Shown: positions 1 to 7,816 of the stretch, one piece after another
How positions within the stretch are numbered: the stretch's first letter is position 1
Layout: the number at the start of each line of letters is the position of its first letter
Assembly: GCF_017255015.1 (NCBI RefSeq)
Contig: NZ_JAFKCS010000015.1
Coordinates: 42,472-106,471 of the forward strand
Reading direction: 5' to 3'
DNA: 64,000 nt
Source: Bowmanella yangjiangensis
GTDB lineage: Bacteria > Pseudomonadota > Gammaproteobacteria > Enterobacterales > Alteromonadaceae
Position numbers and translations under genes: made by a program
The notes under the pieces: generated by a model
What the model was told of the DNA's origin: nothing
The model's input: the letters and a program-made list of their open reading frames with translations, nothing else
Database searches by the model: none

Positions 1-60
1 ATATGATGGCGAGGGTGAGTTGAGCGCATTTGGGCGATGGCAATTGTAAGGAACTCTGCT

Positions 61-960
61 GTGAAGATAACCGTCAGACACACACTGGGCTTGTTGACCT
101 TAACGGCGTTACTGATGCTTTCATCCGTGCAGGCTGGCGAGTATCGCATTGCAAATACCGAGGTACTCACGCTGGACGATGGTGGGCGACTGTACGATAT
201 CTCCATTAAGCTGCCCGCCAGCTACTATAAGCCTGAGCAATTCAGCCGTCGTTACCCAGTGATTTATATGCTCGATGCACCTTATAGCTTCCCCTTAGTG
301 GTGGGCGCAACGCATTTCCCGATGAACAGCAACAAAATGGAGCAGGCGGTATTGGTGGCTATAAGCTGGCAGCAAGGGATCAGTGGCAACGCCAGCCGGG
401 TGCGGGATTTTACCCCAACCCAAGCCGCGGATTGGAAGCTGGAAACCGGCGGCGCAGAGCGTCATCTTAACTTTCTGGCTGAAAGGGTGATCCCTTTCGT
501 TGAGTCCAGGTTCAGAACCACCGCACAACAACGTACCTTTATGGGGAATTCCCTCGGCGGCTTGTTTGGCCTGTATGTTTTATTGAATCGGCCGACATTA
601 TTTGAACATTATGTGCTTGGCAGCCCATCGCTGTGGTATGACGATAAGGCCTTGCTCAATCAGGTTTCTGCATGGGCTGACCGCCAGCAAAATCCCAAAG
701 CAAAAGTGTTTATCGGGGTGGGCGAGAAGGAAACGCCCTTAGGCAGCAATATCGCCCATGATTTGGTCGGTGACGCTATCAGTCTGAAAAGCCAGTTGGC
801 ACCCTGGCGGTTTAGCCAACTCGATGTGAAATTGATGATAGTCCCTGATGCCACTCATGAGATGGCCTTTCCTACTGTGGCGATCAGCGCGCTGGACTGG
901 TTATTTACTTATCCCCCTCAAAAAATACAGAGGGGGCAAGTTTCAACGCTGATTTATTGA
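61..960 (+). CDS. secreted alpha/beta-hydrolase, putative esterase (esterase D/Fes-like)
   Basis: Esterase of the alpha/beta-hydrolase fold, in the family that includes enterochelin/bacillibactin esterases and S-formylglutathione hydrolases (PF00756 type). The N-terminus (about 27 residues) is a typical Sec signal peptide ending SSVQA, so the product is probably periplasmic. The nucleophile elbow GNSLGG places the catalytic serine near residue 164, and a His in DATHE near residue 266 completes the likely triad. I chose the GTG at 61 because TAAGGA lies 8 bases upstream; an ATG at 37 would add eight residues before the signal peptide. About 300 residues is normal for the family. The substrate cannot be read from the sequence, and no siderophore genes are adjacent. 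The next gene converges on it. Confidence 0.8.
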   Translation: MKITVRHTLGLLTLTALLMLSSVQAGEYRIANTEVLTLDDGGRLYDISIKLPASYYKPEQFSRRYPVIYMLDAPYSFPLVVGATHFPMNSNKMEQAVLVAISWQQGISGNASRVRDFTPTQAADWKLETGGAERHLNFLAERVIPFVESRFRTTAQQRTFMGNSLGGLFGLYVLLNRPTLFEHYVLGSPSLWYDDKALLNQVSAWADRQQNPKAKVFIGVGEKETPLGSNIAHDLVGDAISLKSQLAPWRFSQLDVKLMIVPDATHEMAFPTVAISALDWLFTYPPQKIQRGQVSTLIY

Positions 961-967
961 AAGGTTC

Positions 968-2191
968 TCAGGCTTGCGTGCAGGGGCGCAGCGCTGGAGA
1001 AAAGGCTTTTGCGTAGCTGCTTGGTGTCAGGCTCAAAGAGAGCAGCAATAAAACTAACGCACCCACCGCCAGCATTAGCCAGGCCATATCAAAACTGGCT
1101 AACTGGTCACGAATAATACCGGCTACCCAGGGCGCGATACTGGCCACCAGATAGCCAATACCTTGTACAAAGGCTGCCAGCTTGCCAGCCATGATCGGAT
1201 CTTCCTGATGATCCATGGTGACAATCATCACCATAGGAAACATACCGCCCACCCCCAGACCTAAAAGCGTGGCCCAGAACCACAAACTGATATGGGGGGC
1301 CAGCATCAAGCCGAAGAAGCCTATTGCTTGCAGTAAACACAGGCTTATCAATACCAGGCGACGATCATTGCTGCGTCCTGCCAAGGCTGGAAACAATAAA
1401 CCGGCCACGACTTCCATCAGGGTCATATAACCCATGAGCAAGCCACCTTGCTGGGCGTTCATACCATTTTCCATGGCATAGGGGGCGAGCCAGGCCAGCA
1501 CGCAGACAAAAGCCGCCGTGCCAAGACCAAACATCATGGCCAATTGCCAGGCACGGCTGTATTGCCAAAAACCTGTACTTTCGTGTTTGGACACTGATTG
1601 TGCCGGTAAATACCAGCGGCGGCTAAATACAGCCCAAAGTATCAGTGCCGCGATAGCCAACCATACCCAGTTACCCAGTCCACCCCGCCAGGCACTGAAA
1701 CTGGCAAACCAGGGGGAGACCGCAGAACCCAGACTGGCACCTGCCATAATCGCAGTAATATAAAACCCCATCATGGCCGCGATGCGGGTGGGGTAGTTGC
1801 CTTTAATAATGGCCGGTACCAGACATTGTATTAACGCAATGCCTAACCCTGCCGCGAGGGCTGACAGGATGAGGCTGGCAGAGGAGTCTACGAAAAAGCG
1901 CAAGCCAGTGGCCAGTGCCAGCACCAGTAAGGAAAAGCTGATGGTACGACGCATACCAAAGCGTGCAGCAATGGCAAACCCAAAAAAGCAAGCAGCACCC
2001 ATCGCTGCCACAGGCAAGGTGGTCAGCATCGAGGCTGTGGCATAACTGATGCTCAGGTCTTGCTTCATGGCATCCAGCAAAGGGCCGATAGAGGCCAGCA
2101 TCGGGCGCAGATTCAGCGCGATCAACAGGATGGTGATAAACAGCAAGGTCGGTGGTGCAGGAGGTGACGCTGTTGCATGGTTGGTATGCAT
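968..2191 (-). CDS. MFS transporter, CynX/NimT (cyanate permease-like) family
   Basis: Twelve-helix inner-membrane major facilitator of 407 residues, closest in character to the CynX/NimT group (cyanate permease, 2-nitroimidazole transporter). The N-terminal helix is followed by the motif ALNLRPMLASIGPLL, which is characteristic of this group. The cytoplasmic loop between helices 6 and 7 lies near residues 200-215. It is transcribed divergently from a MarR regulator with two palindromic operators in the 114-bp gap, so the MarR protein very probably represses it. The physiological substrate (drug, cyanate-like anion or metabolite) is not evident. Confidence 0.85.
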   Translation of the reverse strand: MHTNHATASPPAPPTLLFITILLIALNLRPMLASIGPLLDAMKQDLSISYATASMLTTLPVAAMGAACFFGFAIAARFGMRRTISFSLLVLALATGLRFFVDSSASLILSALAAGLGIALIQCLVPAIIKGNYPTRIAAMMGFYITAIMAGASLGSAVSPWFASFSAWRGGLGNWVWLAIAALILWAVFSRRWYLPAQSVSKHESTGFWQYSRAWQLAMMFGLGTAAFVCVLAWLAPYAMENGMNAQQGGLLMGYMTLMEVVAGLLFPALAGRSNDRRLVLISLCLLQAIGFFGLMLAPHISLWFWATLLGLGVGGMFPMVMIVTMDHQEDPIMAGKLAAFVQGIGYLVASIAPWVAGIIRDQLASFDMAWLMLAVGALVLLLLSLSLTPSSYAKAFSPALRPCTQA

Positions 2192-2209
2192 GGGAAATAT
2201 ATCTCTAAC

Positions 2210-2232
2210 TAAAGTATCTTTATGTGAAGATA
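2210..2232. promoter_or_regulatory. MarR-type operator, copy 1 (MFS side)
   Basis: The 18-bp near-palindrome TATCTTTATGTGAAGATA (2215-2232) lies within a 23-bp sequence repeated almost exactly 53 bp away. It ends 23 bp upstream of the MFS start codon. TATCTT-N6-AAGATA has the size and symmetry of MarR-family operators. Assignment to the adjacent MarR protein is inferred from position. Confidence 0.7.
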
Positions 2233-2262
2233 AAAGAAGTTTACTGAGTTAGTCGGTCTGGG

Positions 2263-2285
2263 TAAAGTATCTTTATATGAAGATA
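2263..2285. promoter_or_regulatory. MarR-type operator, copy 2 (marR side)
   Basis: Second copy, TATCTTTATATGAAGATA (2268-2285), differing from copy 1 at one position and lying 20 bp upstream of the marR start. One site in front of each divergent gene suggests repression of the transporter together with autorepression. Confidence 0.7.
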
Positions 2286-2305
2286 ATTAATAATGTATCG
2301 CCCTA

Positions 2306-2818
2306 ATGCCAACTATTCAGACTCAACCGAATGACGACGACCTTGATGTATTTGCCCACCAGTGGCGAACCGAAGGGATTGAAGGTGATCTGCTGCCGAT
2401 GAAGGTGATTGGTCGTATGTTTCGTCTGATGAAAACCATTGAAGCTGAAGTAGGGCGATGTCATGAGGCATTTGATCTGAAATACGGCGAATTTGATGTG
2501 CTGGCTACCCTCAGGCGAACGGGGGCCCCCCATTGCCTCACGCCTTCGCAGTTACATCAGTCGATGCTGCTTAGCTCAGGCGCTATGACTAACCGCTTGG
2601 ACAAACTCGAACAAAAAGGCCTTATTGCCAGGGCCCATAGTCAGGAAGACCGGCGCAGTGTCAAAGTACAGTTAACCGAAAAGGGTAAAAACGTCATCGA
2701 AGCGGTCTTCCCGCTGCATATGCAAACCTTACGCAAACTGCTTGGCAATCTGGACGATGCCAGTAGAGAGCGACTGGCAGGATCGCTAAAACAATGGCTT
2801 GCGGCTATTCAAGACTAA
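2306..2818 (+). CDS. MarR-family transcriptional regulator
   Basis: Winged helix-turn-helix regulator of 170 residues. The recognition region (LTPSQLHQSMLLSSGAMTNR, about residues 78-97) is followed by the wing sequence (ARAHSQEDRRSVKVQLTEKG), in which DRRSV is a hallmark of the MarR family. Such proteins act as dimers and release DNA when they bind a small phenolic or other ligand. It is divergent from an MFS exporter, and the intergenic region carries two copies of a palindrome, the classic arrangement of a local ligand-sensing repressor and its efflux pump. The ligand is unknown. Confidence 0.88.
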   Translation: MPTIQTQPNDDDLDVFAHQWRTEGIEGDLLPMKVIGRMFRLMKTIEAEVGRCHEAFDLKYGEFDVLATLRRTGAPHCLTPSQLHQSMLLSSGAMTNRLDKLEQKGLIARAHSQEDRRSVKVQLTEKGKNVIEAVFPLHMQTLRKLLGNLDDASRERLAGSLKQWLAAIQD

Positions 2819-2848
2819 CTCGGCGCTAAAATCCTGTTGTTGAGCTAA

Positions 2849-2882
2849 CTGTAACAAAACTGTCATTGCCAGCCCCTATGAT
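2849..2882 (+). promoter_or_regulatory. Pho box and -10 element upstream of the ECF sigma gene
   Basis: CTGTAACAAAACTGTCAT at 2849-2866 matches the PhoB-binding direct-repeat consensus (CTGTCAT-N4-CTGTCAT) at all but two repeat positions. It is followed, after exactly 10 bases, by TATGAT (2877-2882), a good -10 hexamer. PhoB boxes normally replace the -35 element and end about 10 bases before the -10, so both sequence and spacing fit. Predicted transcription would start near 2889, which favours the ATG at 2918 as the start of the sigma gene. Confidence 0.7.
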
Positions 2883-2917
2883 GCCAACCCCAGGTCGGGA
2901 TGTTGCGATCAGTCGGG

Positions 2918-3469
2918 ATGAAACAGGCATTTTTAACTAAATTTTATCGAAGTTATTGGCAGGAGCTGTGTGGTTTGCTTCGAGCTAAATTCGGTAATGG
3001 CCCGCCGGATCCTGAAGATATCGCCCAACAAGCCTTTATGCGATATGCCGAAACGCAGCTTACTCAACCGCCGGATAACCCCAAAGCCTTTGTTTACACT
3101 ATCGCCCGTAACCTGATTATTGATGCACACCGTCTGCAAACCCGTCAGGAGCAGCTAATTGACGATATTTTTGTCGAAACAGGCTTGGCACCGCTGAATG
3201 AAAGTTGTGTTGAATCCAGTTATTTACAGGGCGAGAAGATGCTGGTGATTGAACGGGCCGTTGCCAGTTTACCCGCTAAGCAGCGGGACCTGATTGTGGC
3301 AAGCCGTTTGCGCGGTGAAACCTATCAGCAGATTGCCGCTCGTACGGGCTATTCCATGGCGGATATCAGCCGCAATATCGAACGCGCGCACAGCACAATA
3401 CAGACCATACTGCAGGCCTGGGAAGACGGTCGTCAGCAATATGAACTGCAGCAAAGAGAGTATTTGTGA
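2918..3469 (+). CDS. ECF RNA polymerase sigma factor, FecI-like
   Basis: Sigma-70 family extracytoplasmic-function factor of 183 residues. Region 2 spans about residues 5-75, with DPEDIAQQAFMRY and the -10 recognition helix around NPKAFVYTIARNLIIDAHR. Region 4 spans about 110-165, with SLPAKQRDLIVASRLRGETY and the helix-turn-helix IAARTGYSMADISRNIERA. It overlaps the downstream FecR-type gene by 4 bases, the usual sigma/anti-sigma pairing, and a TonB-dependent receptor with an STN signalling domain follows. I use the ATG at 2918 rather than 2900 because a Pho-box promoter predicts a transcript start near 2889. Both starts lack a strong ribosome-binding site. In this family the sigma factor transcribes the receptor gene when FecR is activated from the outer membrane. 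Confidence 0.88.
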   Translation: MKQAFLTKFYRSYWQELCGLLRAKFGNGPPDPEDIAQQAFMRYAETQLTQPPDNPKAFVYTIARNLIIDAHRLQTRQEQLIDDIFVETGLAPLNESCVESSYLQGEKMLVIERAVASLPAKQRDLIVASRLRGETYQQIAARTGYSMADISRNIERAHSTIQTILQAWEDGRQQYELQQREYL

Positions 3470-4395
3470 AAACCCAGCATCCTATAAAGCAACAAGCGCG
3501 GCACTGGTTGGTATTGCTGCATTCGGGTCAGGCCAGCGAGCACCAGTGGCAGGAATTTAGAGCCTGGCTGCAGCAGGATAGCCGCCATCAGCAGCACTAC
3601 CGGGAAGCTGAATTGCTGTGGCGCCAAACTACGTACACGGAAACCGTTGCCGATGCACTTAGTGTCAGACTTCAGGCTCGTAAACCCAGGTATGCAAGGT
3701 ATGCATGGCTGGCGGCCTGCATGGCCTTATTGGCAGTTTTGCTGGTCCCGGTTTGGCAGGTTGAGTCAGACATCCTTCAACTACACACAGAAAAAGGTCA
3801 AATCCAGACATTCAGGCTGGATGACGGATCTTCGCTGACCTTAGGCGGCGACAGCCTGGCTCAGGTGAATCTGTCCGATACCGACCGCCAGGTCTGGCTG
3901 CAAAAAGGGGATGCGGTATTTGATGTCAGTCCTGATGAGACAAGACCTTTTATAGTGACAGTAAAAAATAGCCATATTCGCGTACTTGGAACCTTGTTTG
4001 ATGTGCAGCAAAGGGCTGAGCAAATCACAGTAGGTGTTGCCCATGGGCGAGTGGAAGTTAGCCAGAATCATCAGGTTCAGTTACTTACCAATAACCAGGC
4101 AGTGATGTTGGATAAGCAGGGAATGTCAGCCGTGCAGTTTCTGCATGACAGCCAGTTTGCCAATTGGCGTCAACAAAGATTCAATTTCCAAGATAGTACG
4201 CTGGAGGATGTAATCAGTGTACTAAACCGTTATAGCAATGTGACCTTGAAACTCAGTCATCCCACCTTGGCGTCACAGCGCCTGACGGCAGCTTTTCGCC
4301 TTGATCAACTAGAGCAAATGCTCGATGCCCTGCAACTAAGTCATAACATTCACTGGCACAAAGATGCCCAGGGTGTGATTTGGCTGAGTATATGA
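3466..4395 (+). CDS. FecR-family anti-sigma/signal transducer
   Basis: Inner-membrane regulator of 309 residues. The N-terminal cytoplasmic DUF4880-type helical domain (about 1-60) contains ARHWLVLLHSG and WRQT. One transmembrane helix lies at about 78-98. The periplasmic FecR domain (about 105-205) includes DGSSLTLGGDS and the VLGTLFDVQ motif, and a C-terminal secretin/TonB-like domain occupies roughly 225-309. It starts with GTG overlapping the sigma gene stop, indicating translational coupling. Family knowledge: the N-terminus binds the cognate ECF sigma factor and the C-terminus contacts the STN domain of the receptor. The receptor encoded next has such a domain, so the three form one surface-signalling set. 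Confidence 0.9.
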   Translation: MKTQHPIKQQARHWLVLLHSGQASEHQWQEFRAWLQQDSRHQQHYREAELLWRQTTYTETVADALSVRLQARKPRYARYAWLAACMALLAVLLVPVWQVESDILQLHTEKGQIQTFRLDDGSSLTLGGDSLAQVNLSDTDRQVWLQKGDAVFDVSPDETRPFIVTVKNSHIRVLGTLFDVQQRAEQITVGVAHGRVEVSQNHQVQLLTNNQAVMLDKQGMSAVQFLHDSQFANWRQQRFNFQDSTLEDVISVLNRYSNVTLKLSHPTLASQRLTAAFRLDQLEQMLDALQLSHNIHWHKDAQGVIWLSI

Positions 4396-4422
4396 AACTT
4401 TTGTGAAACTTAAGCTGCTGCT

Positions 4423-4447
4423 GGAAAACCGCCGCGGGTTATTCGTC
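4423..4447 (+). promoter_or_regulatory. candidate ECF-type promoter of the TonB receptor gene
   Basis: GGAAAA at 4423-4428 and CGTC at 4444-4447, with a 15-base spacer, resemble the -35 (GGAA) and -10 (GTC) elements read by many ECF sigma factors. The site lies about 55 bases before the receptor start, in the only gap of the locus where such a promoter is expected. It was found by eye and is short, so chance occurrence is possible. Confidence 0.4.
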
Positions 4448-4501
4448 ATCCCCATGAACGCCGCAAAAAGCTCGGCGAAAAACTAACTTAAAGGGGAATC
4501 C

Positions 4502-7500
4502 ATGCGCTTTCGTATTAAACCTGCTTTGTTGGCCGTCAGTCTGGCCCTGAGTACGTCCACACAGGCTCAACATGCGACTACGGCTATCAGTTTTGAAGCT
4601 CAGAGCCTGGAGTCGGTTATTGCCACCTTGTCCAGACAGTTTGATCTGGTGATTATCGCCCCGGCAGAGCAGACCAAACAGATTCAGGTGCAAGCTGTGC
4701 GTGAACAGACTTCTGTACTGGCCGCGCTGGAAAAGGCCTTAGCGCACACTTCTTTGCAGGCCGTGGAAGATAACAACGGCGCCATCGTCATTATCCAAAA
4801 GCCCCAGAAAACCAGCCGTAAATCAACAAATAAGCCAGTACAAGATGACAGCCTGGAAGAAGTTGTTGCCCTGGGCTCGCATATTAAAGGCGCGCGGATG
4901 GCAGACACTTTGCCTATGACGCTACTCGGTCGTGACGAATTGGACATTGCAGGGGTACAGGATGGCATGGATTTACTTCGCATGCTGCCGCAAAACGGCG
5001 ATGTCAATTTTAATGAATCTGCCACTGCTGGTGGTGTCAATACCGCCAGGGGCGATGTTGCTTCGCTGAACCTGCGCTCGGTGGGTACTGGCAACACCCT
5101 GATGCTGATCAATGGCCGTCGTATGGTGATGCATCCGGGCTTTCAGACTGAGAACCTGGTGCCCGCCGTCACACCGAATATGAACGCCATACCCACTGCC
5201 GGTGTGCGAGCCGTGGAAGTAATGCGTGACGGCGCGTCGGCGTTATACGGCGCTGATGCGGTAGCCGGGGTGGTTAATACCCTGATGGTGGATGATTTTG
5301 ATGGGTTAAAAGTGACCGCCCGCTACGGTGAAGCGCCGGATTTGGAACGTCGTGACAGTACGTTTCGCATCAATGCTGGTAGCGATTTTAGCCAAGGGCG
5401 CGGGCATTTTTCTGTGTTTGCCGACTATGACCATCGCAATGCCGTGCCTGCGACCAACCTGCCACAAGGCGCCTCTTCTAACCGTGAGCCGCTGTTAGCG
5501 GGAACCGACTTTGAAGGCAACACGTCCTTCGATAACCGCTCTTCTATTGGTGGCTTTGCTTACTTTGACATGCTGAAGCCGGGTAAGATCCTGCTTGATG
5601 ATGGCACGGCTATCACCAACTCGTCAGGACGTTTTCATGTGCAACCTGTTGGCAACAAGGGCTGTTTACTGGCGCTGGGGGACGGTCTGTGTGTAGACGA
5701 TGGTTTTCTGTCTTCCACCGACGATCGCAACCTTTACTACGATATCGACGCCAACCGCCAGCTTTACTCGGATCGTGAGCGGGCTAATCTGTTTTCTGTA
5801 TTCAGCTATGACCTAAGCGATAAACAGGAGCTTTTTGGCGAGCTTGGGGTGTATTACGGTAAAACTGACCGCCTCAGTGAATCGTCGCGGGTACTCAGTA
5901 CGGCCCGTATGGTGATCCCGGCACACAACTACTGGAACCCCTTTGGTCCCAAGTACTTCGCCGATGGCAGATTAAATCCGAATCGGGTTGAGGGAGTACA
6001 GCTACCTGATGAGGGCTTGGATCTTATCCTGCGTGATTATCGCATTCTGGATGCCGGTCAGCGTCGTGGCATAGTGAAGAACCTCACATATAGAGCCTTA
6101 CTTGGCACCCGGGGTAACTGGGATAACTGGGATTACAACTCGGCGATTCTATATTCACGCGCGGTTAGCGACGATTTGACTAAAAACGGCGTGTCCAGCA
6201 CCAAGTTCCAGCAAGCTTTATCACTGGATACCGAAGATGCCTACAACCCTTTTAACGGTGCAGGTAATGGGGAAGGTGTATCAGTAAGCGATTTGACCCC
6301 TAACCCTGAGCATGTGATCAGAAGTATTCAGGCCGACGTGCGTAAAAAAGGCACCACCAGCCTGGCCCTTGCTGACTTTCGTTTATCCAACAACCAGCTG
6401 TATTCGTTACCGGCCGGACCGCTGGGGTTTGCCACCGGCGTTGAATGGCGCCGCGAGGCCTTTAAAGATGACCGTGATGACAGTTTGGATGGCACATCAC
6501 CTTTTATTGATGCCATTACAGGTGAGTACTCCCAAAGTGATTCACTAGGTAACAGCCCCACCAATGATACTTCGGGTGATCGCGATGTGTGGTCGGCGTT
6601 TGTTGAAATGCATTTACCGCTGGTTTCGCCCAATATGCAGATCCCGCTGATGCAGGACATTCAACTGCAATTAGCTGCCCGCTACGAGAACCTGTCTGAT
6701 GTGGGCAGTGCCCTGACACCCAGGGTCGCGGCATCCTGGGCGCTAAATGACAGCCTGATGTTGAGAGGTGCCTGGTCTGAAGGCTTTCGCGCACCTAACC
6801 TGGTACAGGTGAACGACTCCGGGGTGGCACGCATCAACAGCACCGTTGACTACGTAAAATGTGCCGCTGAGCTGGAAAAAGACATTATTCAAGGCGATTT
6901 TTCCAACTGCGGTGGCAGTAACGTTGAGAACGTCCGTACCGCGTCAGATCTTAAACCTGAGGACTCCACCAGTGTCAGCTATGGTCTGGTACTCACCCCA
7001 TTGGATGGGCTGGTTATCACGGCAGACTACTGGAAAATCAAGCAGGAAGGCGTGGTAGGAGTGCTAAGTGGCAGTAACCAGGTGGCACTGGATTTGTTCT
7101 ATCGCCAGCAAGGTAGCAGCAATCCCAATGTGGAGCGTGAAGCACCCAGCGAAGAATTGTTGGAGCTGTATGCTGGCACTTCTATTACCCCGGCTGGGAC
7201 GATTATTCGCGTTTATGATCCTTATCAGAATTTGGATACCCGCACTATCAGCGGTATGGACTTTGCCCTGAACTACGATTGGCAGACTTCCCTGGGTTCT
7301 TTTGGCTACAGCTTGAATGCCGCCCGTCTGATCAGTTTTGAGCAACTACCGGGCAGCGAAGCCCAGCAACTCTTTACCATGGGACTGCCGGTGGACAATC
7401 TGGGTGAGCTAGCAGGTATCGATGGCAAACCGCAATGGAAGGTTAACTCCACCTTGAAATGGAAGCAGGGCAACTGGCGAGCGGGGGCGACTCTGGAGTA

Positions 7501-7765
7501 TGTCTCAGCCTTTGATGAAACCAGCGCGTCTATCACGGTGGACGATGAGATCCGCTATTGGCGAATCGAAGACTGGTATCGCGTCAACCTGTTTTCCAGC
7601 GTGCAACTGCGCGAGTTTGGTTTGGATGACAGTAGCTTATCTGTTGGGGTGAAAAACCTGTTTGATCGTGAAGCGCCGTTGGCGGACGAGGCCTATGGTC
7701 ACTTTGGGGCCGTACATAGTCCCATTGGTCGTTACTACTACCTGCAATACAGCCATAGTTTCTAA
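4502..7765 (+). CDS. TonB-dependent outer-membrane receptor with N-terminal STN signalling domain
   Basis: Outer-membrane active transporter of 1087 residues. A signal peptide (about 1-22, ending STQAQ) is followed by a secretin/TonB N-terminal STN domain (about 28-105, containing FEAQSLESVIATLSRQF). The plug domain (about 120-250) includes NLRSVGTGNTLMLINGRR and the motif EVMRDGASALYGADAVAGVVN. A long beta-barrel ends in Phe (YYLQYSHSF). The STN domain marks it as a transducer that talks to FecR. RBS AAAGGGG lies just upstream. The plug resembles the large Alteromonadales-type receptors for oligomeric or organic substrates rather than classic short siderophore receptors. The neighbouring secreted phosphodiesterase and upstream Pho box suggest a phosphorus-containing ligand, which is inference. 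Confidence 0.92.
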   Translation: MRFRIKPALLAVSLALSTSTQAQHATTAISFEAQSLESVIATLSRQFDLVIIAPAEQTKQIQVQAVREQTSVLAALEKALAHTSLQAVEDNNGAIVIIQKPQKTSRKSTNKPVQDDSLEEVVALGSHIKGARMADTLPMTLLGRDELDIAGVQDGMDLLRMLPQNGDVNFNESATAGGVNTARGDVASLNLRSVGTGNTLMLINGRRMVMHPGFQTENLVPAVTPNMNAIPTAGVRAVEVMRDGASALYGADAVAGVVNTLMVDDFDGLKVTARYGEAPDLERRDSTFRINAGSDFSQGRGHFSVFADYDHRNAVPATNLPQGASSNREPLLAGTDFEGNTSFDNRSSIGGFAYFDMLKPGKILLDDGTAITNSSGRFHVQPVGNKGCLLALGDGLCVDDGFLSSTDDRNLYYDIDANRQLYSDRERANLFSVFSYDLSDKQELFGELGVYYGKTDRLSESSRVLSTARMVIPAHNYWNPFGPKYFADGRLNPNRVEGVQLPDEGLDLILRDYRILDAGQRRGIVKNLTYRALLGTRGNWDNWDYNSAILYSRAVSDDLTKNGVSSTKFQQALSLDTEDAYNPFNGAGNGEGVSVSDLTPNPEHVIRSIQADVRKKGTTSLALADFRLSNNQLYSLPAGPLGFATGVEWRREAFKDDRDDSLDGTSPFIDAITGEYSQSDSLGNSPTNDTSGDRDVWSAFVEMHLPLVSPNMQIPLMQDIQLQLAARYENLSDVGSALTPRVAASWALNDSLMLRGAWSEGFRAPNLVQVNDSGVARINSTVDYVKCAAELEKDIIQGDFSNCGGSNVENVRTASDLKPEDSTSVSYGLVLTPLDGLVITADYWKIKQEGVVGVLSGSNQVALDLFYRQQGSSNPNVEREAPSEELLELYAGTSITPAGTIIRVYDPYQNLDTRTISGMDFALNYDWQTSLGSFGYSLNAARLISFEQLPGSEAQQLFTMGLPVDNLGELAGIDGKPQWKVNSTLKWKQGNWRAGATLEYVSAFDETSASITVDDEIRYWRIEDWYRVNLFSSVQLREFGLDDSSLSVGVKNLFDREAPLADEAYGHFGAVHSPIGRYYYLQYSHSF

Positions 7766-7772
7766 CCAAAGT

Positions 7773-7788
7773 GGCGGCCTTGGCCGCC
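7773..7788. other. intercistronic hairpin between receptor and phosphodiesterase genes
   Basis: Perfect inverted repeat GGCGGCC-TT-GGCCGCC just after the receptor stop codon. No T-run follows, so it looks like an mRNA-stabilising or partial attenuation hairpin rather than a full terminator. It would allow different levels of the receptor and the downstream enzyme from one transcript. Confidence 0.6.
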
Positions 7789-7816
7789 CAATTCGTCTTC
7801 TTAAAGGAACAGACAA

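Noticed and set aside
4684..5112. 142-codon antisense frame within the TonB receptor gene
   Set aside because: Ser/Arg/Cys-rich shadow of the receptor coding strand, without ribosome-binding site or domain.
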